Assembly: GCA_024138015.1 (NCBI GenBank)
Contig: JAMXBB010000001.1
Coordinates: 130,757,547 to 130,821,546 of the forward strand
DNA from: Lumnitzera littorea
Lineage: Eukaryota; Streptophyta; Magnoliopsida; Myrtales; Combretaceae
Reading direction: 5' to 3'
DNA: 64,000 bases
The position numbers were made by a program, and so were the translations under genes. This document shows positions 11,290-22,214 of this stretch, one piece after another. Each line of letters starts with the position of its first letter. The stretch's first letter is position 1. The notes beneath the pieces were generated by a model. It worked only from the letters and a program-made list of their open reading frames with translations. It was not told where the DNA came from and ran no database searches.

Positions 11290-12639
11290 TTCCTCACTCA
11301 ACCCATCGCCATACTTCGAAACACCATCCTCTACTCATCCCCACTAGAAAATAACCACACCACTAAGCTCCTCGTACTAAAAAACCATAGGACATACACC
11401 TCATTTACGCCCAACAGCTTCTATGCAACTCAATTACCACCAACTCTGGTGGCTACTTTACAAAAACCACCGAAAATCCTCCTTAGATTGTAGCGCTTAT
11501 CTTAGATTTACTATCTCTAATCTAAAACACATGAAAGTCCTCTCACCTACAAAAAAAAAAAAAAAGAAAAAAAAAATCACCCTAGAAATGCTTAGGTTGA
11601 GCCTTCACAATCGCTACCTTCATCCTCCCTAAACATGACTTGACCTAAATCCAAGCTCTAGACCGACCCAACTTAACCGCTTGGAGTTTGACCCACACAT
11701 AATGTCATGCTCAATTGCCTTTCCTTTTTTTTTTCTTTGTTTTGCATCATTGTATTTTGTTTTATTTTTATTTTTTTTTTCTCTCTTCTTTTCTTTATTG
11801 TTTTGTACTATTGTAAAAAAAAAAAAAGAAGAAGCATGCTTCAATAAAAAATAAATATAAATAATAAAATAATAAAAAAGAGAAATGAAAGAAAAAATGT
11901 TTTATCATTATTTTCAAAAAATAAAATCTAATCAACCATTTTCAAAATTAGGATTTCTCTTAAAATTTTTCAAAAATAAAGGTACCAATTTATGACCCTT
12001 TCTTAGAATTCTTTTTAAAATAAAACCAAAATGATTAAAAAAAGTAAACTTGAATGTTTTCAAAATTAAAAGAAACCTATACAATTAAAGTTTTCAATAA
12101 TCAACTATGGAATGTCCGATCTCGAATAATGGGTATGTAAACACCTGTACGCCGTTACGGGGCGACTTAAAACAAATAAAAATTTATTTTTTTTCCCTTT
12201 TGTAAATGATTTTCAACTTTATTAATTTTTTTAAATGGATATAGTTTTCATTTATTTATTTGCTTGTAAACTAGAAATTATTATTTCAAATTATAAGAGT
12301 ATACTAAAAAATAAATATAAATTTGGAAGGTTAAAGTGGTACCCATTAGAGTTTAATAAGATAGACCCCAAATCTAAGAATATATAGTTTTCAAAATCAT
12401 TTTAAAAAGAATTAGTTTTTACGTGGCCTAATAGCTAAATTATAGCCAATCCATCTAATCAGTTATATCTTAACTTTTCTCAACCTCGGTTGAGTTGTGA
12501 TTCAAATAAGTTCTCTAAAAAAAAAAATTAGATTTTCCTTAATTCTTAGTCGATGGTATATATCAAATGGGTATAAGGTTCGATATAAATTGGATTAAGG
12601 AAATGAAAAAAGCTAAAAATTTAGGCTCATAGCTTGACA

Positions 12640-13949
12640 ACTTCATTAAGGATGTCAAGAAGGTTAGCTACTTAAACCTTCCAAAATTAAATTTATCTTT
12701 CAAAATACTCATGTTAGTTTATGATTCCTTCCTTATAAATATTCTTTGTTTTAATTGTTATATTCACTCCTGATTGCAAAACAATGGGATATGAAGGGTT
12801 ATTTATTGCGTTATAGATATAGGGTAGATACGATCAAATTTATGCTATGTTAGGACCCCAAGAAGGGGTGCCATTGTGCAAGCTTTGAGTGTAGTAGTGT
12901 AGCCATCTCTTAGGATTGATTAGGCCACTCCACTTAAGTTTTGACGGGATTAGAGAACCATCTCTTTGGAAACATGTGAGGTCACATAACTTGAGGACCT
13001 TTAAAATCTACCTTGATTACATATATTATCCCTAAACATTGAGCTAGTACAACATTTCGAGAGTTATAACTCTACTAATGCTTGAGTATTTGAGAAATTT
13101 TTTGTAAAACTCAACTATCATACCTACCCCATTTTCGCAATAAATGTACATAGAAATTAGGTTTTTTTTTTAAAAAAAAAAACACCAAATCAATAGTAGC
13201 ATTATAAATTAAGGAATGATGTATTAACCCAATGGTTCTAACATTTACATGCTTCCACGTGCATTCTTTTCTTTCATTAATAAATGATTCTTATCCATGA
13301 AATGTCTAGGACTACAAATAATGGCAGGTAACCAACAAGTCAACAATTAAAGAATTGATAGATTACATAACCTCCCTAGGAGTCGTGAATGGCTGTTAGA
13401 AACCAAGATTGCCTATCTAAGAGAGAAGTTTAAATGTTATGAAGATCGCAATCGAACCTTAAAAGCCCTTCTTAAACAAGTCCTTGGAGGAACTCAAGAA
13501 ATGTTGGAAGACCTTAGAGCACACCTATGAGAGTTAGAGTGGGTTTTTCATATTGTAACTAAGGGGCTTAGAATAAATGTCAAGTTTCATTGAATAATAA
13601 TAAAAAATAAATGTTAGAGTTGTAGTCTTTGTTTTTCTCAGTACTCCAATTTGTCAAGATAATAAAATTTCCCTTTAGCATCTTAATGTTCATTCCTTAG
13701 TATTCCCCTTTTGTAAATACTCCTTCAATAGCATTCATCTAAACCATTGCTCTCTTACACTTAAGGAAATGTAAATAAATTCCATAGGCTTCTAAATAGA
13801 ACTCCAATCCCCATCCTTATTTGTAACTATATCACTCAGTTTCTGTAAAATAAAGCCCTATCTTTTTCTCTCACAAAAAAAAAAAAGAAAAAAAAAAAAG
13901 GAAAGTTGCTAATAGTTACAAATTCTTATGGGGTTTAAGACAAACACAA
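12640..13949 (+). other. 5' internal region of element R, mostly non-coding
   Basis: Starts directly after the LTR end at 12,639. No primer site matching a common tRNA is obvious. Around 13,336-13,530 a short frame with stops reads LETKIAYLREKFKCYEDRN and ALLKQVLGGTQEMLEDLRAH, a charged coiled-coil-like stretch that could be a remnant of the N-terminal part of a gag gene. No capsid or zinc-knuckle motif follows. Confidence 0.5.
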
Positions 13950-14110
13950 ACCTTTAACTCCTTAAGGTAGCTAACCTAAACACATACTCTCGGCCTATTA
14001 AGGTAACCAACCCAAACACAAATCTTTAGCCTGTTAAAGTAACCAACCGAAACATAAACCTTGGCCCATCAAGGTAGCCAAACCAACTACAAACCTTTAG
14101 TCCATTGAGA
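13950..14110 (+). repeat. Tandem array, about 36-bp period, about 4.5 copies
   Basis: Units of the form 'cct-ttaagGTAACCAACCcaaacacaaat' recur from about 13,950, with GTAGCTAACC, GTAACCAACC, GTAACCAACC, GTAGCCAAAC and GAAAACCAAG marking successive copies. Diverged array inside the R internal region. Confidence 0.75.
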
Positions 14111-16249
14111 AAACCAAGCCCCAACTAGCAACCAAGTCAAAATATGAAGTTAGATATAAACTTAGTCCTATTAAAATGCAAGGAAACCTCATTTTGAGCT
14201 TAACCTACGGTCTAAACAAAAAGGCAATCTATAGCTCCTCTACCTTAAAAAACGTCAATACCGACTCTAAAATACTAGGCCTATAAAACATATGTGAAAG
14301 CTAAGGCGTATTAAGACCTATAAGTCTGGGGCAATTATCTCTTAAGCAAGAACATGAAAGGTCCAAGGCATTTGGTTTTTGAAATTTAATTTTAAATCGA
14401 ATTGAATGAAAGGTATCATTTCATACTATGGTACATTTCAAGAGACTAGGGGGTAAGTTAATTTCTACCGTAGGGAAAATCAACATGGACTCCTACCTAG
14501 GAAAATAGTAACTCACTTTTAAAAGTTTTAGAATGAAAAGGGCAAACTAGATCCCATACACTAATCCTTAAATACTTTGAGATTTGAGTGACATTACTGT
14601 GAGAATTTTTAGACTCATTCCTTAAAGAAGGTCCATTTTGAACATGATGCACAAATCAAAATGAAGTTAGGCATTCATTTTCAAATCTTAAACATAATTA
14701 TCTTTTGTTAACATTGTTAAACCAATTTAGAGTGTTTTCAAATTTAAAACCTGTTAAGAACCATCCCATAATAAGGCAATTTGGAGGTTAGGGTCATTGA
14801 TTAGTAGAGAAGGATAAATTGGTTTGTAGTTATCCTAATAACAAGATTTCAAGGATAACTTTTATTTTTGATAATTCGTTTCCTTTGAGATGAACAACCA
14901 ACACTTTTCTAAACACCTTAAGCCTACACATACCTCACTATAGCCCATACACTCAGAGTCCATAAAGATAGAGATTTAGTGATAGAGACAATTACTTTTG
15001 TGGCCAAAGAAAAGAGAAAGGAGCAAAATGGGGAAACGATAAGGCAAAAATAATAAAAATGAAGCAAAGAAGAAAGAATTAAGAAAAGAAGAAGAAGAAG
15101 AGGATATAAGAAAAAAAGAGGAGAAAAAAGGAAGAGAGGCCTGAAAATCGGCTTCTATGCAAAAGAAAAGCTCTAGAGGTACATCCATTCCAACAAGAAA
15201 GAAAACTTGAACATAATTACCCCAACCAAAGAAGGCCTAAACTTGAAGCCTAAATAGCTCCAAAAATGCAAAAGTCTTGATACATTTCCAACCTAAAAAG
15301 ACAAAGCCTCCATTTTGAATCATACTCCAATCACAAAAACAAAACTTTCTTACCCAACCTCATTCACACAAGACCTCCCCATGCTCAATAAAGGCTCTTC
15401 TAAACATAGGGAATAAGTCATCTTAAAATTTTTTTTTTTTGAAACTATGGTTTGTATACTTTTAGTTTTTCCTAAGGGTTCCTGACTTGTAAACTCAAGT
15501 TAAATAAATAGTTCTTTAAAAAATAAGCCCTTTGCATAAATCCTTTCTTGAAACCATCTAACTAAAAGCCTGATGAACAATACCGAACTGAAAAAGACCT
15601 GGTAGATTGATCAAGGCATATCACTTGCAAATTGCTCCATAATTTCAGGAACAGTAATCAAGAGAAAAATTTAAGCCTAGAGTGTGTAAGGAAGTCCTCT
15701 TTGACTATACTAATCATAAGTTACAATTTCCTTACAAAAGCAACGTTCAAAGTCACAAAGCCTCACCAAGAAGGTCAACACATCACCATTTTAGCCCCGA
15801 TGATATTTTTAGAGACTGAGAAGAAGACCAATGCCCCATATGGTTACCAAAGAAGGAAATGGTTTTGTTTCTTAAAAATTTACACCCATTAGTAAACTTC
15901 CTTTGCCAAAAAAAAAGGAAAAAAATGGAGAGAGAAAAGGTAAAGGCAATCTATAGGTTTCCCCAGTCATTTTTTAAGTCCATATCAACCCTAGTGGCCA
16001 AGCTTTCAAATTTGATCATTTTCTTTCTTCCAATGTAGTCATACCTTTTAAGTTAACCCTAATAGTTTGAGTCTTCTCCATGATGTATCCGTTTTTTTTT
16101 TTTTATTTAAAATCAAGGGACCTTATCTCTAATACTTGCTTTGTCATAGATGGCTTTCAAATCCTTTTGAAAATATCTAACTTATAAAGTTTTCTAAAAT
16201 GATTACATCACCTTAGTTGTTTTCTTCTTCTTTTTTTTTTTTTCAATCT
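14111..16249 (+). other. R internal region shared with element Q, non-coding
   Basis: No credible coding sequence; low-complexity A-rich frames only. Several blocks match Q in reverse orientation: 14,653-14,677 with 62,548-62,573, 15,440-15,500 with 59,337-59,400, and 15,668-15,712 with about 59,114-59,172. The collinearity shows that R and Q are related internally as well as by LTR. Confidence 0.7.
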
Positions 16250-16800
16250 TCTTGAAGTTCTAGCTAGCTCCTATAACATAATCCCTTTAGGGTTTTAGCT
16301 AGCTTGTACAACACTTTCCCATCATTTCCTTTAGAATTGTAAGCTAACCTATAGGGCGCTTTCCTATTTTGTCAATCTCCTTGAGGGATCTAACCAGCTC
16401 ACGGAGCGTTGTTCCAACTTACATCACCTTTAAGGTTTAATCTAACCTATATGGAACTTTCCCTTCAATTATCTTTTAGGGCCCTAGCCAACTTAAAAAG
16501 CGTTGTCCTAAATCCATTTCTTTCTTAAGGTTTTAGCTAGACTGTAAGGCATTTTCCTTTCACTAATCTCTTTCAAGATTTTAGCTAGCCCCTAGGGCCT
16601 TCCCTTTCATTAATCTCTCTCAGCTAACCTATAGAGCATTTTCCCATTTTTCAACCAAATTTTAAGGTCTTAAGCTAGCTTATAGGGAACTTCCCCTTCA
16701 CCAATTTTTCTTAAGATTTCAAGTTAGCTCATAGGGCACTTTCTCTTCTCAAATTTCTCTTAAGGCTTTAGCAAGCTCGAGGGGCACTAATCCTACCTAA
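16250..16800 (+). repeat. Tandem array, about 48-bp period, about 11 copies
   Basis: Diverged units with the core 'ggttttagctagcttatagggcactttccc' (approximate consensus), recurring about every 48 bases. Recognisable by the repeated TTTTAGCTAGC or CTAACCTATAGGGCG steps. It lies in the 3' part of the R internal region. Confidence 0.75.
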
Positions 16801-17400
16801 GTTAGTTAGCTCAAAGGAGCACTATGAGGTTTCCAATCGATTTTCTGTTTTAGGGTTCTTAGTTCCTTAGAGATGCTTTCACTTAGGTTAGTCAAATTAT
16901 AAGAGCACTACTAAGTTTCAAATCAATTTCCTTGTTTAAGGATACTAGTCCCTTAGAGATGCTCATGCCTAGGTTATTCAACTCAGAGGAGCACTATTAA
17001 GTTTTAGATTGATTTCCTCATTTAAGGTTTGCCAATCTCTTAGAGACGTTCCTGCCTAGGTTAATCGGCTTAGAAGGGTACTATTAGGTTTCTAATCAAG
17101 ATTCTAATGTAGGGTTGACAATCAACTTAAACACTCCCACCCAAGTTAATCAACTTAGAGAAGTACTATCTAGTTTCAAATCAATTTCCTATTTTGGGTT
17201 ACTAATCCCATAAAGATGCTTCTGCCTAAGTTAGTCAGCTTAGAGGATCACGGTTAGGTTTTCTAAATCGATTCTCATTTAAGGTTGCCAGTCCTCCTGA
17301 GATACTCCTACATATATTAGTCAACTTAGGAAAACGCTATTAGGTTTCAAATTGATTTCCCATTCAAGCTTGCTAGTCTAGCCATCTGTAGAGCACTACC
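16801..17400 (+). repeat. Tandem array, 86-bp period, about 7 copies
   Basis: Block 'GGTTAGTCAACTCAGAGG' followed by 'GCACTATTAGGTTTC' recurs at about 16,801, 16,887, 16,972, 17,059, 17,144, 17,229 and 17,316, a spacing of 85-87 bases. Inside each unit a second, shorter half resembles the first (GCTAGTCCCTTAGAGATGCTC), so the unit may be an ancient dimer. The array stops at G3. Confidence 0.85.
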
Positions 17401-17404
17401 ATTT

Positions 17405-18004
17405 TAAAGCTGATGTGTCTCTAGGGTCAGACATATGGAGAGGCACCACAACAAAGTGAACCAAAAAGAAACAAAGAAAAAGCTAGCAAAGTCTAGGTAG
17501 CTACCGAATAGATATGACACATCACTTGATCCTACTCGACCAATAATCCATTGAATATGACACATCGATCCGAATTGAAAGGTCACTCGCCACTACTCCT
17601 TGCTAAAGGGAATAGATAAGAGTTGAATGATAATGAAGACACTAAGGTTGCTTAAAGTGAATAATTCTATATTGAAAGTTGAATGATGCTCGTATACAAG
17701 AAAGTAGAGGTTTATATACACGTTCATAAGAGTTGCTTTACATGTATGAAAAGACAAAAGGGTATTCTAAACTAGGTTATATAAAACATACTAAAAGGTA
17801 TAAAAGAGATAAAGAATATTTAGTACGGAAAAAAGGGGGATCATTTTGGAATATTATGTTAGAAGACATGTGTCGTTTGATGGTTGGACATTAAGAATAT
17901 GATACAATGTAAGCGAAAGCAAGAATACATTATAGTCAAGGGCCGACCTGATTTGGATCAAGTCAGGAGCCAACCAGCTTAGCAAAGGTCAACTGTCTTG
18001 AAGT
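17405..18004 (-). repeat. 3' LTR of G3, truncated
   Basis: Aligns with the first 600 bp of the LTR at 19,880-20,724, including the TTTATATA (minus-strand TATA) near 17,709, then ends abruptly. The remaining 240 bp of LTR and all pol sequence up to the protease are missing. Confidence 0.8.
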
Positions 18005-18230
18005 CTGACACTGAATGATACAGTCACTTGTTCAGTTACGTGTAAAGCACCTTTATCATGAAGCCAATGCAACTTATAAGGTCGGGGATGCCATGAGGTC
18101 AATAAACCCATCCTCTGTACAAAGGATTGCACAACTACATTAGTGTAACTTCCTTCATCCATTATGATCATGCATAATTGGCCTTTGACAATACACTTAG
18201 CATGGAACAAATTCTCCCTTTAGTCCTCCT
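18005..18230 (-). pseudogene. G3 aspartic protease fragment
   Basis: Minus-strand frame ending at 18,210 reads FHAKCIVKGQLCMIIMDEGS, then YTNVVVQSFVQRMGLL and WHPRPYKLHWLHDKGALHV. This is the retropepsin region of the same Gypsy family as G1 and G2; the active site is D-E-G instead of D-S-G. The first part of the fragment is fused to LTR sequence. Confidence 0.8.
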
Positions 18231-18399
18231 CAGGGTTCAGCAAGGAACTCAAGACTTATCTCAAGATTAGGATCATTACTTCTCTTTGGTCAGCATAGAC
18301 ATAGGTGTCCTCTTCCTCCTCGGCTTCTACCTATTGAACATCCTTCTCCTCCTTAGGCTCACTCTTGTCAATGCTATCCACTACATCTTTTCGGAGCAC

Positions 18400-19560
18400 C
18401 ATGATACGTCAGTTCGAACACTCAGCAGCCATGTGTTGAAGCCTAAGTATTTAAAGCATTTCACCTTACTAAACGTCCGATTGGAGGTCTATCCTTTCTC
18501 ATACATTCTTAGGGGAGGCCTAACCTCCGCTTGACCTGGCTATCCTACTCGGCCATGTTGACTTGCTCAGTTATCGTCAAGTCGGTCATTCTTTTCCTCG
18601 GCCCGGTATGGTCCCCTCGGCTCGACTTAAATAGGTTAGTGTAGTACTGGGGCTCGGGAGAATGTTAGCCTAGGTCATCTTAGAATATTTCTCCTTTACT
18701 TTTTGACCCTCTGCGCTATCTTGATGGCCTCTTCCAAATTATAAAACCTTTATATTTCTACGATATTGCAAATCTCATACTTGAGCCTAGAAATGAACCT
18801 CAATACTGTACGAACTTCTAACTCTTCCATGTCGACTCAAATCATTAACATCTGGAAACTCCTTCACGTAATCATCAACAGATTGGCTTCCTCAGTACAG
18901 CTCCTGTAACTTTGCAAATGCATCTTGTAGATAAGTCTCTGACACAATTTGCCTCTTAATAACCTTTTCATCTCATCCCAAGTTCTAACACCTTGTCTTC
19001 CATCTCTTGCCCTAGCTGCATTTAGATTCTTCCACTACATGATGGCATACCTAATAAACTCCAATGCAGCAAGTTGGACTTTAACTGCATCCTTATACCC
19101 ATAACATTCAAATACTTTCTCTACCTTCTCTTCCAACTCCAAGTATTCATCTGTATCTCCACTTCCACCGAAGGGTGGGATTTGTACCTTAACATTGTCT
19201 AACCTTCAAGGGACTTAGCATCCTCGTCCCTATGCATGGTAATAATCAACTTCTTCTTCTTCACCAAACCCTTCAACACCCAACTCCTCATCATCATCCC
19301 CAATCTCCTCTAACTCTAATCTTCGTCTAGTAGCTTGATCTGCTACTCCTTTAGCTTGTGGCGTCCGAATTGGGTGATTAATTTGATTACCTTAGCCATA
19401 GTGTCACTCAAGGGCGTCTTCCTATGGGTTTTGCCGCTGTATACCTTAGAGTTGTTGTCTGTTAACTTACATTGCGATAACTAGACTCTCAATAAGGTTT
19501 GTAAGTCTGTCAAACTTGTCATCAACTGACCCTGTGGTGTTATTATCATTAAGACCACGA
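18400..19560 (-). pseudogene. G3 gag, degenerate
   Basis: The zinc-knuckle position (about 18,410-18,460) is split between two frames: KCFKYLGF in one and QHMAAEC in the next, so a frameshift and a Cys-to-Tyr change destroyed it. Toward 19,540 the start region reads NNTTGSVDDKFDRLTNLIES, which matches the start of the G2 gag in style. The middle is acidic and full of stops. Confidence 0.7.
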
Positions 19561-19866
19561 CTAGGTTGGGCACCATTGCTTTAGTCACCAATAACACCCT
19601 GAACACTTGAATCAAATATGGTACAGTACTGCTCAAACAAATTAACAACTTGCTAACAACTTCAATACCTAATAGTCACTCAAATAAGATAGAAACAAAC
19701 TTGCTCTGTTTTCGTAATAAAAAACAAAGTAAAACTAAGTAACAATAAAACTAATCTTACTGTCACACCAATACACTGTAGTAGCTACAGAAGGAGCACA
19801 ACAGTCACTATCGGTAAAGCAAACAAAAACTTTACTGCAACTTCATACACTCCTTTGCAAAACCGT

Positions 19867-19878
19867 GCTCTGATACCA
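19867..19878 (-). other. G3 primer-binding site (initiator tRNA-Met)
   Basis: Reverse complement TGGTATCAGAGC, a perfect match to the usual plant initiator tRNA-Met primer sequence, one base inside the LTR. Confidence 0.9.
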
Positions 19879-19879
19879 A

Positions 19880-20724
19880 TGAAGCTAATATGTCTCTAAG
19901 GTCAAATATATAGAGAGACACTACAACGAAGCAAATTGGAAAGAAACAAAGAAAAAGCTAGCATAGTCCAAGCAGCAATCGAATAGATATGACACACTAC
20001 TCGATCCTACTCGGCCAATAATCGACTAGATAAGACACACCGGTCCGAATTAAAGAGTCACTCACTACTACTCCTTGCTAAAGGAAATAGATAAAAGTTG
20101 AATAATAATGAGAACACTAAGATTGCTTAAGGTAAATAATTCTATATTGAAAGTTGAATTATGCTTGTAAACAAGAAAGTGAAGATTTATATACCCATTC
20201 ATTAGGGTTGCTTTACATTTATAAAAGACAAAAGGGTATTCTACACTAGGTTACATAAAACATATTAAAAGGGTAAAAGAGATAAAGAGTATTCAGAACG
20301 GAAAAGAAAAGAACATTTTAGAATATTGTGTCAAAAGACACGTGTCGCTTGATGGCTAGACATCAGGGATATGATACAACATAGGTGGTAGTAGGAATAC
20401 GTTACAATCAGGGGCCGACCTGATTTGAATCAAGTTGAGAGCCAATCAACCTAGCAAAAGGTCAACTATCTTGAAGGCAGACGCTAGTAGATCAGGTTGA
20501 GAGCTCGATTCGACTAGTTCTAGGCTGTCTTCTAAATTAGAACTTCACTATGGGTAGAAGCATGTTGGACATACATGAGGATCTGATAGACAGATTGGTT
20601 AGAGGTCGGATCGAGATAAGAGTCTCTGTTTCGGCTATGACTTAGAGCTAGTATTTTTCGTGCGAGCCCTTGGAGTCCTCTAGCTCGGCTTCAGGTGATC
20701 GGTCCAGGAGGCTAATTCCTATTA
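19880..20724 (-). repeat. 5' LTR of G3
   Basis: 845 bp, from TGAAGCTAATATG to CTAATTCCTATTA. Collinear with 17,405-18,004 and related to the G1 LTRs. Contains a minus-strand TATA (TTTATATA at 20,186-20,193). Confidence 0.85.
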
Positions 20725-21000
20725 AGAGTTCTTACCAACTCATGGGGTACTACCCTTTATTTAATACCATTTTTGGGGTTCTTGTTAGTTTACGGGATGC
20801 TACCCTCCATATCAATATCATTTTGGGGTTCTTGCAAACCTACAAAGGTGTTACCCTTCATTCACAGTGATTTTAGGGTTCTTACCAGTTCTTAGAGTAC
20901 TATCCTTCACTCAATGTTAGTTTAAGGTTTTGCCAACTCTAAAAGAGCTTCCCTTTCTTTAGGTTATAGCTTGCTACTAAGGTGTTGTATCCTTTTGAAA
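20725..21000 (+). repeat. Tandem array, about 50-bp period, about 5 copies
   Basis: Units beginning GTTCTTACCAACT, GTTCTTGTTAGTT, GTTCTTGCAAACC, GTTCTTACCAGTT and ending in TTTTGGG or TTTAGG, spaced about 50 bases. Same R 3' region as the arrays at 16,250-17,400, separated from them by G3. Confidence 0.8.
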
Positions 21001-21177
21001 AAGCCACTCTTATGTCTCAATTAGCTCTTAGAGTGCCTTTTCTCTCTTTCAAAAACCCTAGTAGCTCAAGCTTAGGATAATTGGCTATTTGTAGTACTTT
21101 TTAAGGCGAATTCATCCCCAAGGTAAAAATGATGCATTTTTTTTATCTTTATAATAAAGTTTTATTCAAACTTCATC

Positions 21178-21192
21178 ACAAAAAGGAATAGC
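21178..21192 (+). other. Polypurine tract of element R
   Basis: ACAAAAAGGAATAGC directly precedes the 3' LTR start TGTAG. The equivalent site of Q (minus strand, about 54,257-54,272) is ACAAAGAAAGGTAGT. The position fits a plus-strand primer. Confidence 0.6.
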
Positions 21193-21510
21193 TGTAGAAA
21201 TTCCATTTTTGTGCCCTTATGCTTTTTAGATTTTCTTTAAAGAAAATAGTCCTAATTTAAAAAATATATATATAAATAAAATAATAATAAAAAATATAAA
21301 ATTTAGAAAAATAAAAAATTTTTAAAAAAAGAAGAGAAATTATAGATTAAAAAAAGAATTAGGATTTTTTAGGATAGTCGGATTTTTATTATATTAGAAT
21401 CTTGAGTTGTTTTAGGGTTACTTATTTTATTCGAATAGTTTTTATTTTAAACATAATCAGTTAACTTTATAAGTTAAATATATTTTGTTTGTAATAAGAA
21501 ATAGAGCACA

Positions 21511-21590
21511 GGCAAACAACCTAATTGGTATAGCATTTGGTCTTGGAAGGAAAAGGAGTTAAAGGTCTTGAGTTCAAACTATGCTAGGCA
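21511..21590 (+). repeat. tRNA-like module in the U3 of the R 3' LTR
   Basis: CCTAATTGGTATAGCATTTG resembles a D arm with A box. AAGGTCTTGAGTTCAAACT resembles a T arm with B box. Same length (80 bp) and place as 671-750. Confidence 0.65.
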
Positions 21591-22207
21591 TAAATTATGC
21601 CTTTTGTTTTTTATACAACCCACTCTACCACACTTGTTAAGGTGTTTTTGCAACATGTGTCAGATATGACACGTGGCATCCGTTATGGGATTGTGCTACT
21701 AACGTAACATCCACGTGATGCTATGTTTGCCTTTTGTTCCCCTTTCCATCATTTTCCTTCCCTTTCCCCTTGTTTCTTGCGAAAATACAACCTAGGGTCT
21801 TTAATTCAAATCTCTTTTCAACCTTTTTTTCTTCGTGATTTCACTAAATTAATGATAAAATTACAAAGTTAAACACGAGATACTACAAATTGGTACTCAT
21901 GACCTATCTAGATTCATTCACTTATTGGGTTAAATTTACCTTCAAATTTAGGAAAAAGTTGGTCTCGTGATGGTAGCCCCTTCTTGATTGAGCTTGATTT
22001 GAGCTTAATAATGGAGAGTCGAGGCTTCTTATGAGTATCTTTAGAAATATTTAAACTCCATTAACATCATTTGACTATTAAAAACACAAGAATCATGGCC
22101 ATTTGCTTTGAATTTGAAATTGAAGTCTTGTCAAACTAATCAACATCATTTTTTTTTCGTATTCATTGCAATTTGTTGTTTTTCCATACTTAGGTAGCCT
22201 CAACAAG

Positions 22208-22214
22208 TATAAAA
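22208..22214 (+). promoter_or_regulatory. TATA box of the R 3' LTR
   Basis: TATAAAA then GGGG, in the same context as 7,966 in the 5' LTR. Confidence 0.65.

Larger units (their letters stand above)
358..12639 (+). repeat. 5' LTR of element R, split into three pieces
   Basis: The LTR pieces are 358-957, 7,568-8,380 and 11,290-12,639, about 2.75 kb in all, close to the 2.8 kb of the 3' LTR. The breaks hold G1 and S1. The copy is diverged from the 3' LTR by many substitutions and small indels, which fits an old insertion. It contains an AT microsatellite, a tRNA-like module, a cluster of CATGTG-like motifs, a TATA box at 7,966 and a C- and A-rich leader-like stretch at 8,030-8,380. Confidence 0.85.
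17405..20724 (-). mobile_element. G3: Ty3/Gypsy element with most of pol deleted, inserted in R
   Basis: Left LTR remnant (17,405 to about 18,004) and full right LTR (19,880-20,724) flank only gag and protease on the minus strand. RT, RNase H and integrase are absent. The left LTR breaks off after 'CAACTGTCTTGAAG' and runs straight into protease sequence, which is a deletion junction. The primer site is intact. No clean target duplication is seen at the outer ends. Confidence 0.85.

Noticed and set aside
14976..15188. A minus-strand 70-codon hydrophobic frame
   Set aside because: Translation of an AAG/AGA-rich low-complexity stretch inside the R non-coding region.
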